IMG/VR virus record: IMGVR_UViG_3300017917_001411
Coordinates: 1-63,593 of that record
DNA: 63,593 nucleotides
Direction: 5' to 3' (one strand)
From: a virus
The position numbers and the translations under genes were made by a program. The notes under the pieces are model-generated. The model ran no database searches. It was not told where the DNA came from and saw only the letters and a list, made by a program, of their open reading frames with translations. Positions 28,176 through 37,644 of the stretch are shown piece after piece. The stretch's first letter is position 1, and every line of letters starts with the position of its first letter.

Positions 28176-28550
28176 TTAGATGTAGCTGGCTCGACGTTGT
28201 TGCTGGTCAAAAAAGATGCTTAGGCGCTGGGCATCTGTGCTAGGAACGAATGCTAATTCAACTTGTATTAATATACCATTTTGTTGAGGAAATATTTGTA
28301 CATCTGTAATTTGTATTCTTGGATCGCCACCAGCTACACGTTGAATTTCATTGACAATAGCCGTTTCTGTTTCTTGTGTTTGATTTTCAAAAATATAATC
28401 CCAAAGTGCTGTTCCATATTGTGGGCGACCTGGTAACTGCCCTTGTCGAATATTAAGAGCATTAAGCAAGTCTCGCTTGACTAGATCATTATCAACAAGG
28501 GTAAATTTCTTGTATTGATTTTGTGTGTTGAATCCGATAAATGTTGGCAT
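28176..28550 (-). CDS. 25: Baseplate wedge protein gp25-like
   Basis: 124 residues, close to T4 gp25 (132). Typical gp25/GpW-type sequence: LVDNDLVKRDLLNALNIRQG, GRPQYGTALWDYIFE, and a C-terminal half with VNEIQRVAGGDPRI. gp25 nucleates sheath assembly at the wedge by contacting gp6 and gp53 in T4; gp6 follows directly here. TAAATA lies seven bases before the ATG, within the end of the gp5-like gene, and no Shine-Dalgarno is present. Confidence 0.95.
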   Translation of the reverse strand: MPTFIGFNTQNQYKKFTLVDNDLVKRDLLNALNIRQGQLPGRPQYGTALWDYIFENQTQETETAIVNEIQRVAGGDPRIQITDVQIFPQQNGILIQVELAFVPSTDAQRLSIFFDQQQRRASYI

Positions 28551-28556
28551 AGTTTA

Positions 28557-30992
28557 TTATTTACTTTCTGGGTTACCAGGTGCAAAACGGAATATACTAT
28601 CGTCATCTGGTGTTTGTTTTAACACATCAACTGTTTGTGGGCCGGTTGCTTGATCGCTGTAAACAGGAGTGGCAATCTTTGGATTACCAATAATATCTGT
28701 TACCGCCTGATCCATATCTGTGCGTATCACAGTATTACCATAACCAGGTAAATTATTGTAATTGTTTAATGCATTAAAATAAATCTGTGAGAAATCCACA
28801 GCATATTGACCTTGACGTGCTGAATCTAGTATGTTGTCTAGCATAGCTGAATCTTCAAGTGTGCCATTGACCCAAGCCACAACATTGTCAACTCCGTATT
28901 GAGCCGCGGGTTGTATAAATGTTGCTTGATATCTAGCACTTTCATCTCCATTGAGAATATTGTTGTTTAATAGACCAAGGTATGCTCCGGCTAACAGAGC
29001 ATACTGAGCAATATTTTGTACAACAGGAGCATTTAAATATCCAAGCAAACTGCTAATGCCCAACTGTCCAGTCCACACGTTGGGACTATTCAACACGATG
29101 TACGTCAATTGTGGTTCTGTAATTAAATTTAATGTTCCGGGTTTTAAATAACCAGTTTGCGTCAGTGCTTGTGGGCTTTGTCCGTATTCTCCAACACCAT
29201 TGACATAAATGTCTGGTCCAACATATACAGGATTGCCATCCTCATTTAATTGCCAATCAAGATTTAAATTACCTTGATCATCATAAGGACTGCCAACAAC
29301 TTTAATACGTTCAGCAGTTGTATTGGCCTTGGCCTGCGCTGTCATTCCTGTAAGATCGTTGGCAGTACATTGACCAATGTTATCACCAGCTGGTTGTTCG
29401 TTGGCAATGTTTTCAGCAGTGACACCATTCTTAACAGCACGTTGGCTGACTGTTTGATATGCCGCATCGCTCTTGGCCGCTTGTTCTGGAGTTTGAGAAC
29501 TACCGGGTGCATTGGTAGGATTGTCTGTGACAATTCCTGTATCATTTAAGTTAACAGTATTCTTTACACCTTGATTATGATATGGGAATGGTTCATGTGT
29601 TGGTGCACGAGTAACAATGGTATTAATAGCACCTGGATTTGGAACCCAGCCTTTACCAGCAGTAAAATGTGTGTCAGTGAGTTTGTATGTGCCAAGATTG
29701 GGCACGGTCGATGTACCAATTACACCAGCACCATTGAGATTGATTTGATTGGCCTTGAAGTTAAGCGTAGATCCACCATCCCAGGTGCTTATTCCACCTT
29801 TAAGTGCGAGCTTGCCATCACCGCGAACGCTGATAGTTTGTTTTGAATACGCGGCTAGTGTTTGATCTGCATTGATTGTTAGATTCTTTGCGCTTTCTAA
29901 CGCAAACAAATTGTTCGCCTTCATTTTAATATTATTACCGGCATTGATATTAACATCAACATCGGCATGTAAATTCAGTGTGCCTTGTGTGCGTAAGTTA
30001 ATCGAGTTGGTGGAATAAACATCCACAGTTCCTTGCTTACCTAGTTCAATCCAAGTTTGTCCATTGGCGTGTACAATATAAAATGTATCACCGTTGTCGC
30101 TCATGGTAATTTGATGCCCTTTAGCTGTACGAATACGAACCAGTGTGTCATTACCGTCAAGATCTCCATCATCCATGACAAATGTATGTCCGCCTTTGCG
30201 ACCAATAACTTGTGCTTGCTGTGCGGTAATTTCACCCTTTTGTAACTGAGCACGGATGGTGCTAGGTTTCATACCGCCTTGATAAATTGGCTCACCTGGT
30301 GTGCTGATACCATATGTAGAACTTGGGCTTTCTCTTTGACTGCTTGACTTGATAGGACCACGAATTGGATCAGTGTTCAAACCCTGTTGAAATAATTCTG
30401 CGGCTAATACACTTTGTACAGGTTTTGGTGCATTGTAAAATTTTGGATTCTCATTAACCGCAGGATTGCCTTCATTAATTTCAGTAACTGGCATGAGTGC
30501 AGAATTAGTAAAGGCTTGCTGTTGTGCCTGATTCCCTGGGACATAATTGCTTGTTGCGCCAATTGCAGGAATCATGTGATTGATACCAGGTTCTGGAATA
30601 CAACCTAAATAGTAACCTTGATTTGGGTCTCCGCCGACAAAGAAACAAAGAACTTTTACACCAACATCAGGTGGTGTAAACCACATACCATAACTATTGC
30701 GATTACCTGGATATGTTCCGTAACTAGCAGTTGTTCCCACGTAAGGTGTGGCTCCATAAAATGGCGGACAATAGTTTACACTGCGCCAAAGGCTTGTGTC
30801 AGTTAAGTTAGGTGTACCATCGGCATTTGTAGCACCAAATTGTTCAATCCACACATCCAGTCGACCACTACGAATAGCATCTACGTTGTTGACTACAATG
30901 CCAACATACGGACCCATTTCCGTAGGCATAAGTCCACGGTCAAATTTATAACCTTGGGGACGACCTCGACTGCGTAGTATATTCTCTGCCAT
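28557..30992 (-). CDS. 5: Baseplate hub/spike protein gp5-like, without lysozyme domain
   Basis: 811 residues. The N-terminal OB-fold region (GPYVGIVVNNVDAIRSGRLD, GVKVLCFFVGGDPNQGYYLG) fits the gp5 family that sits at the tip of the tail tube. Residues about 240-420 (GGHTFVMDDGDLDGNDTLVR, then alternating short strands such as GTLNLHADVDVNINAGNNI) fit the beta-helical needle of VgrG/gp5. No T4-type lysozyme domain is visible. Near residue 570 is a segment (GSPYDDQGNLNLDWQLNEDG) shared with the 34299-36233 protein. The C-terminal part is helical, of unknown role. Follows the 1000-residue protein after a three-base gap. Confidence 0.88.
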   Translation of the reverse strand: MAENILRSRGRPQGYKFDRGLMPTEMGPYVGIVVNNVDAIRSGRLDVWIEQFGATNADGTPNLTDTSLWRSVNYCPPFYGATPYVGTTASYGTYPGNRNSYGMWFTPPDVGVKVLCFFVGGDPNQGYYLGCIPEPGINHMIPAIGATSNYVPGNQAQQQAFTNSALMPVTEINEGNPAVNENPKFYNAPKPVQSVLAAELFQQGLNTDPIRGPIKSSSQRESPSSTYGISTPGEPIYQGGMKPSTIRAQLQKGEITAQQAQVIGRKGGHTFVMDDGDLDGNDTLVRIRTAKGHQITMSDNGDTFYIVHANGQTWIELGKQGTVDVYSTNSINLRTQGTLNLHADVDVNINAGNNIKMKANNLFALESAKNLTINADQTLAAYSKQTISVRGDGKLALKGGISTWDGGSTLNFKANQINLNGAGVIGTSTVPNLGTYKLTDTHFTAGKGWVPNPGAINTIVTRAPTHEPFPYHNQGVKNTVNLNDTGIVTDNPTNAPGSSQTPEQAAKSDAAYQTVSQRAVKNGVTAENIANEQPAGDNIGQCTANDLTGMTAQAKANTTAERIKVVGSPYDDQGNLNLDWQLNEDGNPVYVGPDIYVNGVGEYGQSPQALTQTGYLKPGTLNLITEPQLTYIVLNSPNVWTGQLGISSLLGYLNAPVVQNIAQYALLAGAYLGLLNNNILNGDESARYQATFIQPAAQYGVDNVVAWVNGTLEDSAMLDNILDSARQGQYAVDFSQIYFNALNNYNNLPGYGNTVIRTDMDQAVTDIIGNPKIATPVYSDQATGPQTVDVLKQTPDDDSIFRFAPGNPESK
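28558..28563 (-). promoter_or_regulatory. Late promoter-like TAAATA before gp25
   Basis: TAAATA on the minus strand overlapping the gp5-like stop codon, seven bases before the gp25 ATG. The stretch TAAATAATAAACTATG is nearly identical to the one before the plus-strand gene at 46728. Confidence 0.5.
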
Positions 30993-30995
30993 TTA

Positions 30996-33900
30996 TTATC
31001 CAAAAAAGTTGTTTAAATCTGTTGGTGTATTGGTAGCGGTACTTATGCCACTATCATCACTGGCGGCCATAGATTGTGTGGTTCCAGTTACAGTTGTTGC
31101 TCCAGCATTTGGATTGATACCAGGTGTGGCTAAACTTGGAATTCCAACATTAACTCCGCCAACAGTAGTCGGATTTGTAGCGGTTGCACTAGGTCTAGTT
31201 GGACTAGACCCTAATACACTTCCGGCAAGAGCATTAATACCAAACGCAATATTTTGCCCCAGGTTTGGTTGTCCTGGAATATTGTTTAGCGTGGAAACAT
31301 AAGGGATCAATGCCGCGCCAGCAAGTAAGTTTGATGGATTAACTCGCAACTGTGATGCAGTTCTCAATGCCTGTGCTGTTACATCAGTTTGTGTTTGATT
31401 GTTAATTGTTGCAATCTGATCTGGTCTAAATCTCAATAACGAACCCATTAAACTTTGGGTAAATTTTCCTTTGTTAAATTCGCTTGTAACTTGAACAGCC
31501 TTATAAACAAAACTTTGAGCATTTTGTGTGCTTAGACCTTGTGGAGCATTGGTATAGTTTGGACTGTTAGGGTCTATAAGTCCAGTATTCAAATTATAAT
31601 CAGCTGGTGCGTTAAAGGCTACCTCAAATAAAACTTCTTGACTGTCAAAGTTAATTGTACCGTCTGCTAAAAATGGATTAAAATTCCAGTTGGTTCTTTT
31701 AGGCAGAGCAAATGCTTCGCCTTGTTGTAACCAGGCTGGATCGCCAACTATAGAAAGTTTAGCAACTCCTAAATCACCAGGATTATAAAAATAATCTGCG
31801 GCGTTGGCAGCTGGTTCGTTGGTACGACCCTTGGCTCCTTGATTGTTTTGTCCACTTAGTGGTTGATAGATAAATCTTTGTAAAGTGTTGGCGTTACTGA
31901 TACCTTCCTGTAGTGCGCGACTTGTTCCGCCGGACATAACAAGAGCGTATTGACTCTTGTAATCAATTTCGTAACTTAATACAGATGTGTTTTCTCCAGT
32001 AAACCAATATTTGTATTGTTTATGTGTGCCATTGTAGGTTGGCAATGGAAACCAAGGACTGACTAACTCAGCAACTTTGTAAGCACTGATAACATAGGTA
32101 ATTCGATAAGCATAATCATTTCGTTTAGTATCATAACCAATTGGCTCGGCCCTCATGGAGATTTTATACCACGCTACATTTTTTCCAGGGGTACCATTTG
32201 GTTCTTTAGTTTGTGACGTTTCATTAATTTTAAACAACTGTTGATCTTCAAGGTATGTTGAGTTACGTAAAATCTTATCGATAGCCTGTACAATTTGAGT
32301 ACCGGCAACAATACTAACGTTTCGACTACTAGTATCTACACTTTGTTTTTCTGGTAACTTTTGGTCAGCGGCATTTTTACTGTTATTATTTGCCGTTTGA
32401 TTTTTTTCATTACCCACACGTTTGATCTTGGCATTTTCAATAGCACTACTTACGAACTCAACGTTGTATTGGTCAGCAATGGCATAATTTCCTTGCTTGA
32501 CAAGATTTGCTTGATAAGCGTTAAGAGATTCCATCAATCCTTGTTTGATTGTTTGTTTAGCTGTGGGTGCGGCACTGGCTTTAGGGGGAGCGGTTGTGCC
32601 TGTTGCTGTAGAACCAGCACCACTGGCCATCTGTGCTACAACTGAACTTACTCCGGGGGCTACTCCTACTGTGCCAGCAGGAGTATTTGTACCAGTGGTA
32701 ACTGCATCTTGTCCGGTTGAATAAATTATTGGGCCAGCAAGAGCGTCTTTAACAGTTATACCAGACAATTCCATATTGTAAGGAATAGTTCCTCTATTAC
32801 TACCCACGTTAATGTCGTATTGACTAGGTGTTGCTTCAATTTCGTACTCAACTAATTTGTTGGCAATACGGTATTTGATGTTATTAATACGCATTGGATA
32901 CCATTTCTCAACGAATGCGTTTGGATCAGTGATTCCAGTGTTAGGGCGACCTCCTCTTACAAGATTACCGTTAGAGTCATAACCGTAAAACTTAATGGTC
33001 ATTAGATAATTTTCAGCTTGATAGTTTTTTTCTTTTTTATCAACACCACCAAGATATCCTGCAACTGCTAAATCTAAGTTTTGTAATAGTGTAATACCAT
33101 TGGGTTCCACAACATTCATTTTGATTGTGGCTACATTGTGTGCAGATCCTGTACCTTTGCCCTGAATTGTGCTTAATAATTCTACACGATCGATATAATA
33201 ATCATTACTAAAATATGGGTTACGACCTGCGCCATAATCTCCTTGTCCACCTCCGCTTTGGAATAACAAAGTAGCTCCAGATAAATTTTTCTGACCACTG
33301 TTAACCATTGCCTGAAATGCCTGCAAAGTCATTAGATATACACTAATAACATATGTGTAACTGGCATATTGATCTAAAACATTTGATTGAGGAATGATTT
33401 GTTGTTGAACAAACGCATTGTCAATTTCAATTCTTGTAGCATTTTTACCAGAAGCAGTGTCATCATTGTTGGCTCCAACACCGGGGGTAGTCGTAGTAAC
33501 AAATCCAGGACCAGATGCATTTGTACTAGGATTAAATCCAGGAGTGGCTAATAATCCTGAACCAATATTATTATTGCCAGCAAAAGTTCCTTGTGTATTG
33601 GTCAAAGTTCTTACTGGTGCATTGGTTCCTGTATCAACATTGTTGCCAGTAACAGCAGGCTCAGCGTTTGTACCACTGGTGTTTGTTGGTACTGAAATTA
33701 CTCTACCTTGGGCATCAACTTGCAATGGCCCAAACGTTGGATGCTGACTACTTGAGTTCTCAGTTGTTGCATAAGCATCATCATTAACAATATCACCTGA
33801 ACTAATTATAGGGCCACGAAGTTGGGCAATTTGATTGTTAACTAAATCTAAATCGTTTTGAACCTGGATAATCCTACTTTGTATTCCGGCAGCCAGCGTT

Positions 33901-33998
33901 GGATTTCGTTGTTGTGTTGTGGCCAGTTGTGATTGTAGATCATTTAACAGTATCAATAACGATGCACGTTGTTGTTCTAATTGTTGTATGGTTGCCAT
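30996..33998 (-). CDS. Baseplate structural protein, possibly hub (gp27 position)
   Basis: 1000 residues. Residues 3-60 are a likely coiled coil (QQLEQQRASLLILLNDLQSQ and LDLVNNQIAQL), followed by a low-complexity Thr/Asn/Gly stretch. The folded core starts near residue 200 with NVLDQYASYTYVISVYLMTL and includes KWYPMRINNIKYRIANKLVE and VEYEIEATPSQYDINVG. The C-terminal 100 residues are again low complexity. The gene sits between gp53-like and gp5-like genes, where a gp27-like hub partner could be expected, but I see no decisive gp27 motif. Calling it a hub protein is inference; structural role is well supported by context. Confidence 0.65.
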   Translation of the reverse strand: MATIQQLEQQRASLLILLNDLQSQLATTQQRNPTLAAGIQSRIIQVQNDLDLVNNQIAQLRGPIISSGDIVNDDAYATTENSSSQHPTFGPLQVDAQGRVISVPTNTSGTNAEPAVTGNNVDTGTNAPVRTLTNTQGTFAGNNNIGSGLLATPGFNPSTNASGPGFVTTTTPGVGANNDDTASGKNATRIEIDNAFVQQQIIPQSNVLDQYASYTYVISVYLMTLQAFQAMVNSGQKNLSGATLLFQSGGGQGDYGAGRNPYFSNDYYIDRVELLSTIQGKGTGSAHNVATIKMNVVEPNGITLLQNLDLAVAGYLGGVDKKEKNYQAENYLMTIKFYGYDSNGNLVRGGRPNTGITDPNAFVEKWYPMRINNIKYRIANKLVEYEIEATPSQYDINVGSNRGTIPYNMELSGITVKDALAGPIIYSTGQDAVTTGTNTPAGTVGVAPGVSSVVAQMASGAGSTATGTTAPPKASAAPTAKQTIKQGLMESLNAYQANLVKQGNYAIADQYNVEFVSSAIENAKIKRVGNEKNQTANNNSKNAADQKLPEKQSVDTSSRNVSIVAGTQIVQAIDKILRNSTYLEDQQLFKINETSQTKEPNGTPGKNVAWYKISMRAEPIGYDTKRNDYAYRITYVISAYKVAELVSPWFPLPTYNGTHKQYKYWFTGENTSVLSYEIDYKSQYALVMSGGTSRALQEGISNANTLQRFIYQPLSGQNNQGAKGRTNEPAANAADYFYNPGDLGVAKLSIVGDPAWLQQGEAFALPKRTNWNFNPFLADGTINFDSQEVLFEVAFNAPADYNLNTGLIDPNSPNYTNAPQGLSTQNAQSFVYKAVQVTSEFNKGKFTQSLMGSLLRFRPDQIATINNQTQTDVTAQALRTASQLRVNPSNLLAGAALIPYVSTLNNIPGQPNLGQNIAFGINALAGSVLGSSPTRPSATATNPTTVGGVNVGIPSLATPGINPNAGATTVTGTTQSMAASDDSGISTATNTPTDLNNFFG

Positions 33999-33999
33999 A

Positions 34000-34299
34000 T
34001 TAGAACCCTAATGTGTTACGCAACGTAGTAATCTTTGGAATATAAATTGTGGTTCCAGTTTTAAAATCTAATGGTGGAGTTTGTAATGTGTTTGGGTTGC
34101 GTTGATAAAATACCCACCACAGCGTTGGAGTTTCGTACAAGTCAAATGCCAACATGTCAGGTCTGTACTGATATAACTCAGTGATTACAAATTGTAAATC
34201 GTCGGGCATCTTTGGAATAGGGCGATTGTTCATTACATCTAAGTAAAACTGAGTGTATCCCGTTGTGTAGTAAGGACTGGTTGCGTCGTACTGTGCCAT
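34000..34299 (-). CDS. 53: Baseplate wedge protein gp53-like
   Basis: 99 residues, about half of T4 gp53 (196). The core FVITELYQYRPDMLAFDLYE followed by TLWWVFYQRNPNTL and a terminal TGTTIYIPKI strand matches the LysM-like part of gp53, which clamps gp6 and gp25 together in the wedge. It overlaps the upstream 644-residue gene by one base and ends TAATATG against the next gene, so the three are coupled. Confidence 0.88.
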   Translation of the reverse strand: MAQYDATSPYYTTGYTQFYLDVMNNRPIPKMPDDLQFVITELYQYRPDMLAFDLYETPTLWWVFYQRNPNTLQTPPLDFKTGTTIYIPKITTLRNTLGF

Positions 34300-36233
34300 T
34301 ACCAGAATCCTCCTTTTAATAAGTTTCCGTTGGCAAAGTTTCTCAATGAGAACTGCTGACTAACTTGAGAGCGACTTTGAATTGGATACAACATAAGTTG
34401 TATGTCCATTTTAGTTGGAACATATGTTGGATTGTCAATGCCTAAGTTAGGAGCTGCCAGTCGTGCGTCTAAACCACCCTTGGGTAATCCAACAGTGGCC
34501 AATCGTTGTAGTGCATAGCTCAACGGATTGCCAGCTACATATTGACGATTACGTTTAGTTAACAAGTTAGTTCCATTATCTAAACTACTTTGAGCACGTA
34601 TGTAATCCACATCGGCTGGTAGGTTATAGTTAAACTGTGCAATTACACAAGGATGTTCATTAAATTGATAATCACCAAGGCCGGACAAATAAACCAATGG
34701 AGGCGGCGATCCTCGCTGTGCATCTTGTCCATAAAACATCTTTGTAGCACTACGAAAGAAATGTATTACCGCTAACAAATAATTTGCTTCGGAGGTATCC
34801 TGTGCTGTAAATGTAGCACGAAGATTTACTGCGTCGGTATAACTACCTTTGTAAAAATAACCGCGATAGTTAGAATGTGTTAGATCGTATGCTTCATAGT
34901 TGGCTTTGTATGCTGTGTCAATTGACGGCGTATATGGAAATATAATGCCGTCGGTGTTACGCAGTGGCCACAACACAGGGCCACAAGCAGGATCATTATA
35001 CAAATAATTTGACTGCGGTGCTAAACGTAAACGCACACGCCAATCACTGGCAGCGGCTTTATTCTGACGTTGATCTCGAATAGTCTGTTGCTGTTGTAAT
35101 TGCTGTAACAATCCGCTTAAATTAGCATTGGCTTGTTCGGCTATGGTCGCACCAACAGGTTGACCCGTACCAGTGAACACTGGAATACCATTAGAACCAA
35201 GAATCCATCCTGGGTTAAGAACACCACTGGCATCATATGCTGGACCAGTAGCTTGTTGTGCCGCTGGTCCTGTATTAAGACCAATACCTTGATTGATTGA
35301 AAAATCTTGAGCAGCCAGAATAGCGCCTTGCTGTGTTAATCCTCTAACTACTGTTTGATTAGTTACAGTATCAAATACATCCCAACGACCAGTTGTAGAA
35401 TTATAAACTTCAACAAAATTACCCCCAGTGGTTCCTGCACCAGTTATAACATTTTCAGGTGTTAGTGCTAGCGGATTGTTTGGTCCAACATATACAGGAT
35501 CATTATTTTCGTTTAATTCCCATCCAAGGTTTAAGTTACCCTCGTCGTCGTACGGGCTACCGGTTACGTTCACATAACCAATACTGGCGGCATCATTAGG
35601 AACAATACCCGGTGTAGCAACGTTGCCGTATGTGCCAACTGCTGAACCTAGTGTGTAGTTAATCAGTTGCGGATTAATACCAGTTGCCTGAGAAATTGTT
35701 CCAGTGGCCACTTGTTTAGCCACTTGAATAGAAGTGTTAGTTACTTGATTAGTTACAACATTTGATACATTAGCGTTGGCAAATAGATCTGCACCTTTGG
35801 AGTAAATCTGATCGTATATGCTAGGAGATAATTCTCCAGAATTAATAACTTGAACATCCTGAGGCAGTAACGAAACACCACTGTCGTCAACTGTAATCAT
35901 TGGTGAAGTTTGTATTTCACTAAATGAAACATCAGGTCCAACAAAATCTTGCAAAGTATAAGTGAATTCTGAAAACTCAGGAGCATCAACAATACTGCCT
36001 GGATAAAAATTATTCACCCATTCTGCATTTCCAGCAAAACTACCAACTTCTTGATAGGCACTTCCGCCAAGTTCTGCCAACGAAGGTGCAGCAGTGTCAT
36101 AGATTGTAACTGTATCAGCAAATACATCAGCCGCTAAAAATTCTCCGCCAGCAAGGTCTGTGGCGGCGCCCACAATGGTATCACCGACTAGTGATTCAAA
36201 TGCAAAATCTGCAACTAATGTTTCTACGCCCAT
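34299..36233 (-). CDS. Baseplate/tail-tube-junction structural protein
   Basis: 644 residues. The conserved-looking part is C-terminal (residues about 400-644): DWRVRLRLAPQSNYLYN, GIIFPYTPSIDTAYKANYEA, YLLAVIHFFRSATKMFYGQD and NYNLPADVDYIRAQ, a pattern I recall from structural proteins of T4-like aquatic phages with a tail-tube-like fold; T4 gp48/gp54 are the functional candidates. Residues about 222-252 and 329-357 hold two copies of a segment (GSPYDDEGNLNLGWELNENN; a weaker GPAYDASGVLNPGW copy) also found in the gp5-like protein. The first 200 residues are acidic and Val/Ala rich without a known domain. Function by homology is tentative. Confidence 0.65.
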   Translation of the reverse strand: MGVETLVADFAFESLVGDTIVGAATDLAGGEFLAADVFADTVTIYDTAAPSLAELGGSAYQEVGSFAGNAEWVNNFYPGSIVDAPEFSEFTYTLQDFVGPDVSFSEIQTSPMITVDDSGVSLLPQDVQVINSGELSPSIYDQIYSKGADLFANANVSNVVTNQVTNTSIQVAKQVATGTISQATGINPQLINYTLGSAVGTYGNVATPGIVPNDAASIGYVNVTGSPYDDEGNLNLGWELNENNDPVYVGPNNPLALTPENVITGAGTTGGNFVEVYNSTTGRWDVFDTVTNQTVVRGLTQQGAILAAQDFSINQGIGLNTGPAAQQATGPAYDASGVLNPGWILGSNGIPVFTGTGQPVGATIAEQANANLSGLLQQLQQQQTIRDQRQNKAAASDWRVRLRLAPQSNYLYNDPACGPVLWPLRNTDGIIFPYTPSIDTAYKANYEAYDLTHSNYRGYFYKGSYTDAVNLRATFTAQDTSEANYLLAVIHFFRSATKMFYGQDAQRGSPPPLVYLSGLGDYQFNEHPCVIAQFNYNLPADVDYIRAQSSLDNGTNLLTKRNRQYVAGNPLSYALQRLATVGLPKGGLDARLAAPNLGIDNPTYVPTKMDIQLMLYPIQSRSQVSQQFSLRNFANGNLLKGGFW

Positions 36234-36236
36234 GTA

Positions 36237-36590
36237 TTAATATTTTTCCCACAAAACTGCTGGATCTGTTTCATCTGTTGGATGAATACAATACCACACA
36301 CATTCTTCTAAAGTTACACCAGATTCTCTTGTGCCGGCTGGTAAATTATAATGTGCAGGGGCCGTGTACTTAATCTTTTGCCCATCCTCGGTTTCTCTAA
36401 CAATGCTACCTTGTGCAAGAATAATAAGATGTGCGTGATCAAATTTTTTGCTTGTCACCCGCATGCCTTTGGGCACTAAATATGCTTTTACATACACGCC
36501 ATCAGTTAAAATATGCTTGACTTTAGAAACATCCATTAACGCAGGTTGCTTATTAGCATCAAGAGTTTCAGTTTGAACTTGAGTATCCAT
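36237..36590 (-). CDS. Cupin-like phage protein
   Basis: 117 residues. KAYLVPKGMRVTSKKFDHAH then LIILAQGSIVRETEDGQKI and HYNLPAGTRESGV form the two strands-and-turn units of a small cupin barrel; the C-terminus VWYCIHPTDETDP is typical of cupin-like proteins in T4-like aquatic phages. The His pair (DHAH) could bind metal, but the full cupin set is not clear. First gene of the minus-strand structural operon, with TAAATA five bases before the ATG and no Shine-Dalgarno. Role unknown. Confidence 0.7.
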   Translation of the reverse strand: MDTQVQTETLDANKQPALMDVSKVKHILTDGVYVKAYLVPKGMRVTSKKFDHAHLIILAQGSIVRETEDGQKIKYTAPAHYNLPAGTRESGVTLEECVWYCIHPTDETDPAVLWEKY

Positions 36591-36595
36591 AAGTG

Positions 36596-36603
36596 TATTT
36601 AAC
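36596..36603 (-). promoter_or_regulatory. Late promoter-like GTTAAATA at head of baseplate operon
   Basis: GTTAAATA on the minus strand, five bases before the ATG at 36590. It would drive the whole 36590-7432 operon from a start point at the initiation codon. Confidence 0.6.
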
Positions 36604-36634
36604 CAAAAGATAATAGGCTAGTATTATAAAAAGG

Positions 36635-36662
36635 TTGACAAACACAACTTTTGTGCTAAAAT
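36635..36662 (+). promoter_or_regulatory. Sigma70 promoter of the gp55 gene
   Basis: Perfect -35 TTGACA (36635-36640), 16-base spacer and -10 TAAAAT (36657-36662). A Shine-Dalgarno AAGGAG (36677-36682) follows, eight bases before the GTG start at 36691. This host-type promoter fits earlier expression of the late sigma factor. Confidence 0.8.
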
Positions 36663-36690
36663 TATCTTTAATAAACAAGGAGATACATCA

Positions 36691-37593
36691 GTGTCCGCGA
36701 CACCTAGCCCAGCACCAACAAAAAAAGTAAACTATCTCAACAACAGAGATATCCTAAAAGAAATCCACCTAAGCAAAAACACCTATTGTACATACCTAGA
36801 TCCTGTCAACGATCATCAGTATGATATTATTTTGCCGCACGTGGAAAAGATCAATCAACGCACTGTAGCAGAAGCACGACGCAATCGTGCAGACCGCATT
36901 AAACGTGAAACAGGCGAAGTCGTTGATCCAAAAAAGATACCTAATACAGACTTAGTGTTCCGTATTAGTACATGGGAACACATACCCATGGCACCCAAAA
37001 AAGTACCCAAAACTCAGCAAAAGAAGAAAAGCAAATTAGAAGATATCTTTGAATTTGACACACCAGAAGATGATCCACTAGCAGACTTAATAGATGAACC
37101 AGTATTAGACACCACTCATGTTCGTGTGAACTTTCCTCCGTTCTTTCACTATCGTATTAACGAAGATAAAGAGCCCGTTTTGGTGGGCAAAAGCCACTGG
37201 ACGGGAGATTTACATCACGGTGAGTTCTCTAAAGATCACGGCCAAATGACACGTAAGTTGGCTCATATGTTTATGAAACTGTGCGAGCGTTATGCTACTA
37301 GATCCAACTGGAGAGGATACACTTACAATGAAGAGATGCGCGGTCAAGCCTTGTTGCAACTTAGCCAAATTGGTTTGCAGTTTGATGAATCAAAGTCTCA
37401 GAACCCATTTGCTTATTACACTGCCGCTATTACTAATAGTTTTACTCGTATTCTTAATTTAGAAAAGAAAAACCAAAACATCCGCGATGATATTTTAGAA
37501 ATGAACGGACTTAACCCAAGTTGGACACGTCAAAATGCCGGCAAGGGCGGTGCTTATTCGTCCGGACCGGTTGTGACCACTTACGAAGAGTAG
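36691..37593 (+). CDS. 55: Late-transcription sigma factor gp55-like
   Basis: 300 residues against 185 in T4. VNYLNNRDILKEIHLSK near the start matches T4 gp55 (YNYVNNKELLQAI), and SNWRGYTYNEEMRGQALLQL, then LQFDESKSQNPFAYYTAAIT and NSFTRILNLEKK match the sigma2-like core that binds the TATAAATA late promoter with host RNA polymerase. About 120 extra residues lie between these blocks, including a Lys-rich stretch, an acidic stretch (FEFDTPEDDPLADLIDEP) and a VRVNFPPFFHYRIN segment. GTG start with a strong AAGGAG site. The many TAAATA boxes in the window are its likely targets. Confidence 0.9.
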   Translation: MSATPSPAPTKKVNYLNNRDILKEIHLSKNTYCTYLDPVNDHQYDIILPHVEKINQRTVAEARRNRADRIKRETGEVVDPKKIPNTDLVFRISTWEHIPMAPKKVPKTQQKKKSKLEDIFEFDTPEDDPLADLIDEPVLDTTHVRVNFPPFFHYRINEDKEPVLVGKSHWTGDLHHGEFSKDHGQMTRKLAHMFMKLCERYATRSNWRGYTYNEEMRGQALLQLSQIGLQFDESKSQNPFAYYTAAITNSFTRILNLEKKNQNIRDDILEMNGLNPSWTRQNAGKGGAYSSGPVVTTYEE

Positions 37594-37632
37594 TATACTT
37601 GTATAGATTCAGTCGCCAAATAATAGGTGACT

Positions 37633-37640
37633 GATAAATA
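37633..37640 (+). promoter_or_regulatory. Late promoter-like GATAAATA
   Basis: GATAAATA four bases before the ATG at 37645. Seven of eight match to TATAAATA. No Shine-Dalgarno in the gap. Confidence 0.5.
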
Positions 37641-37644
37641 CATT

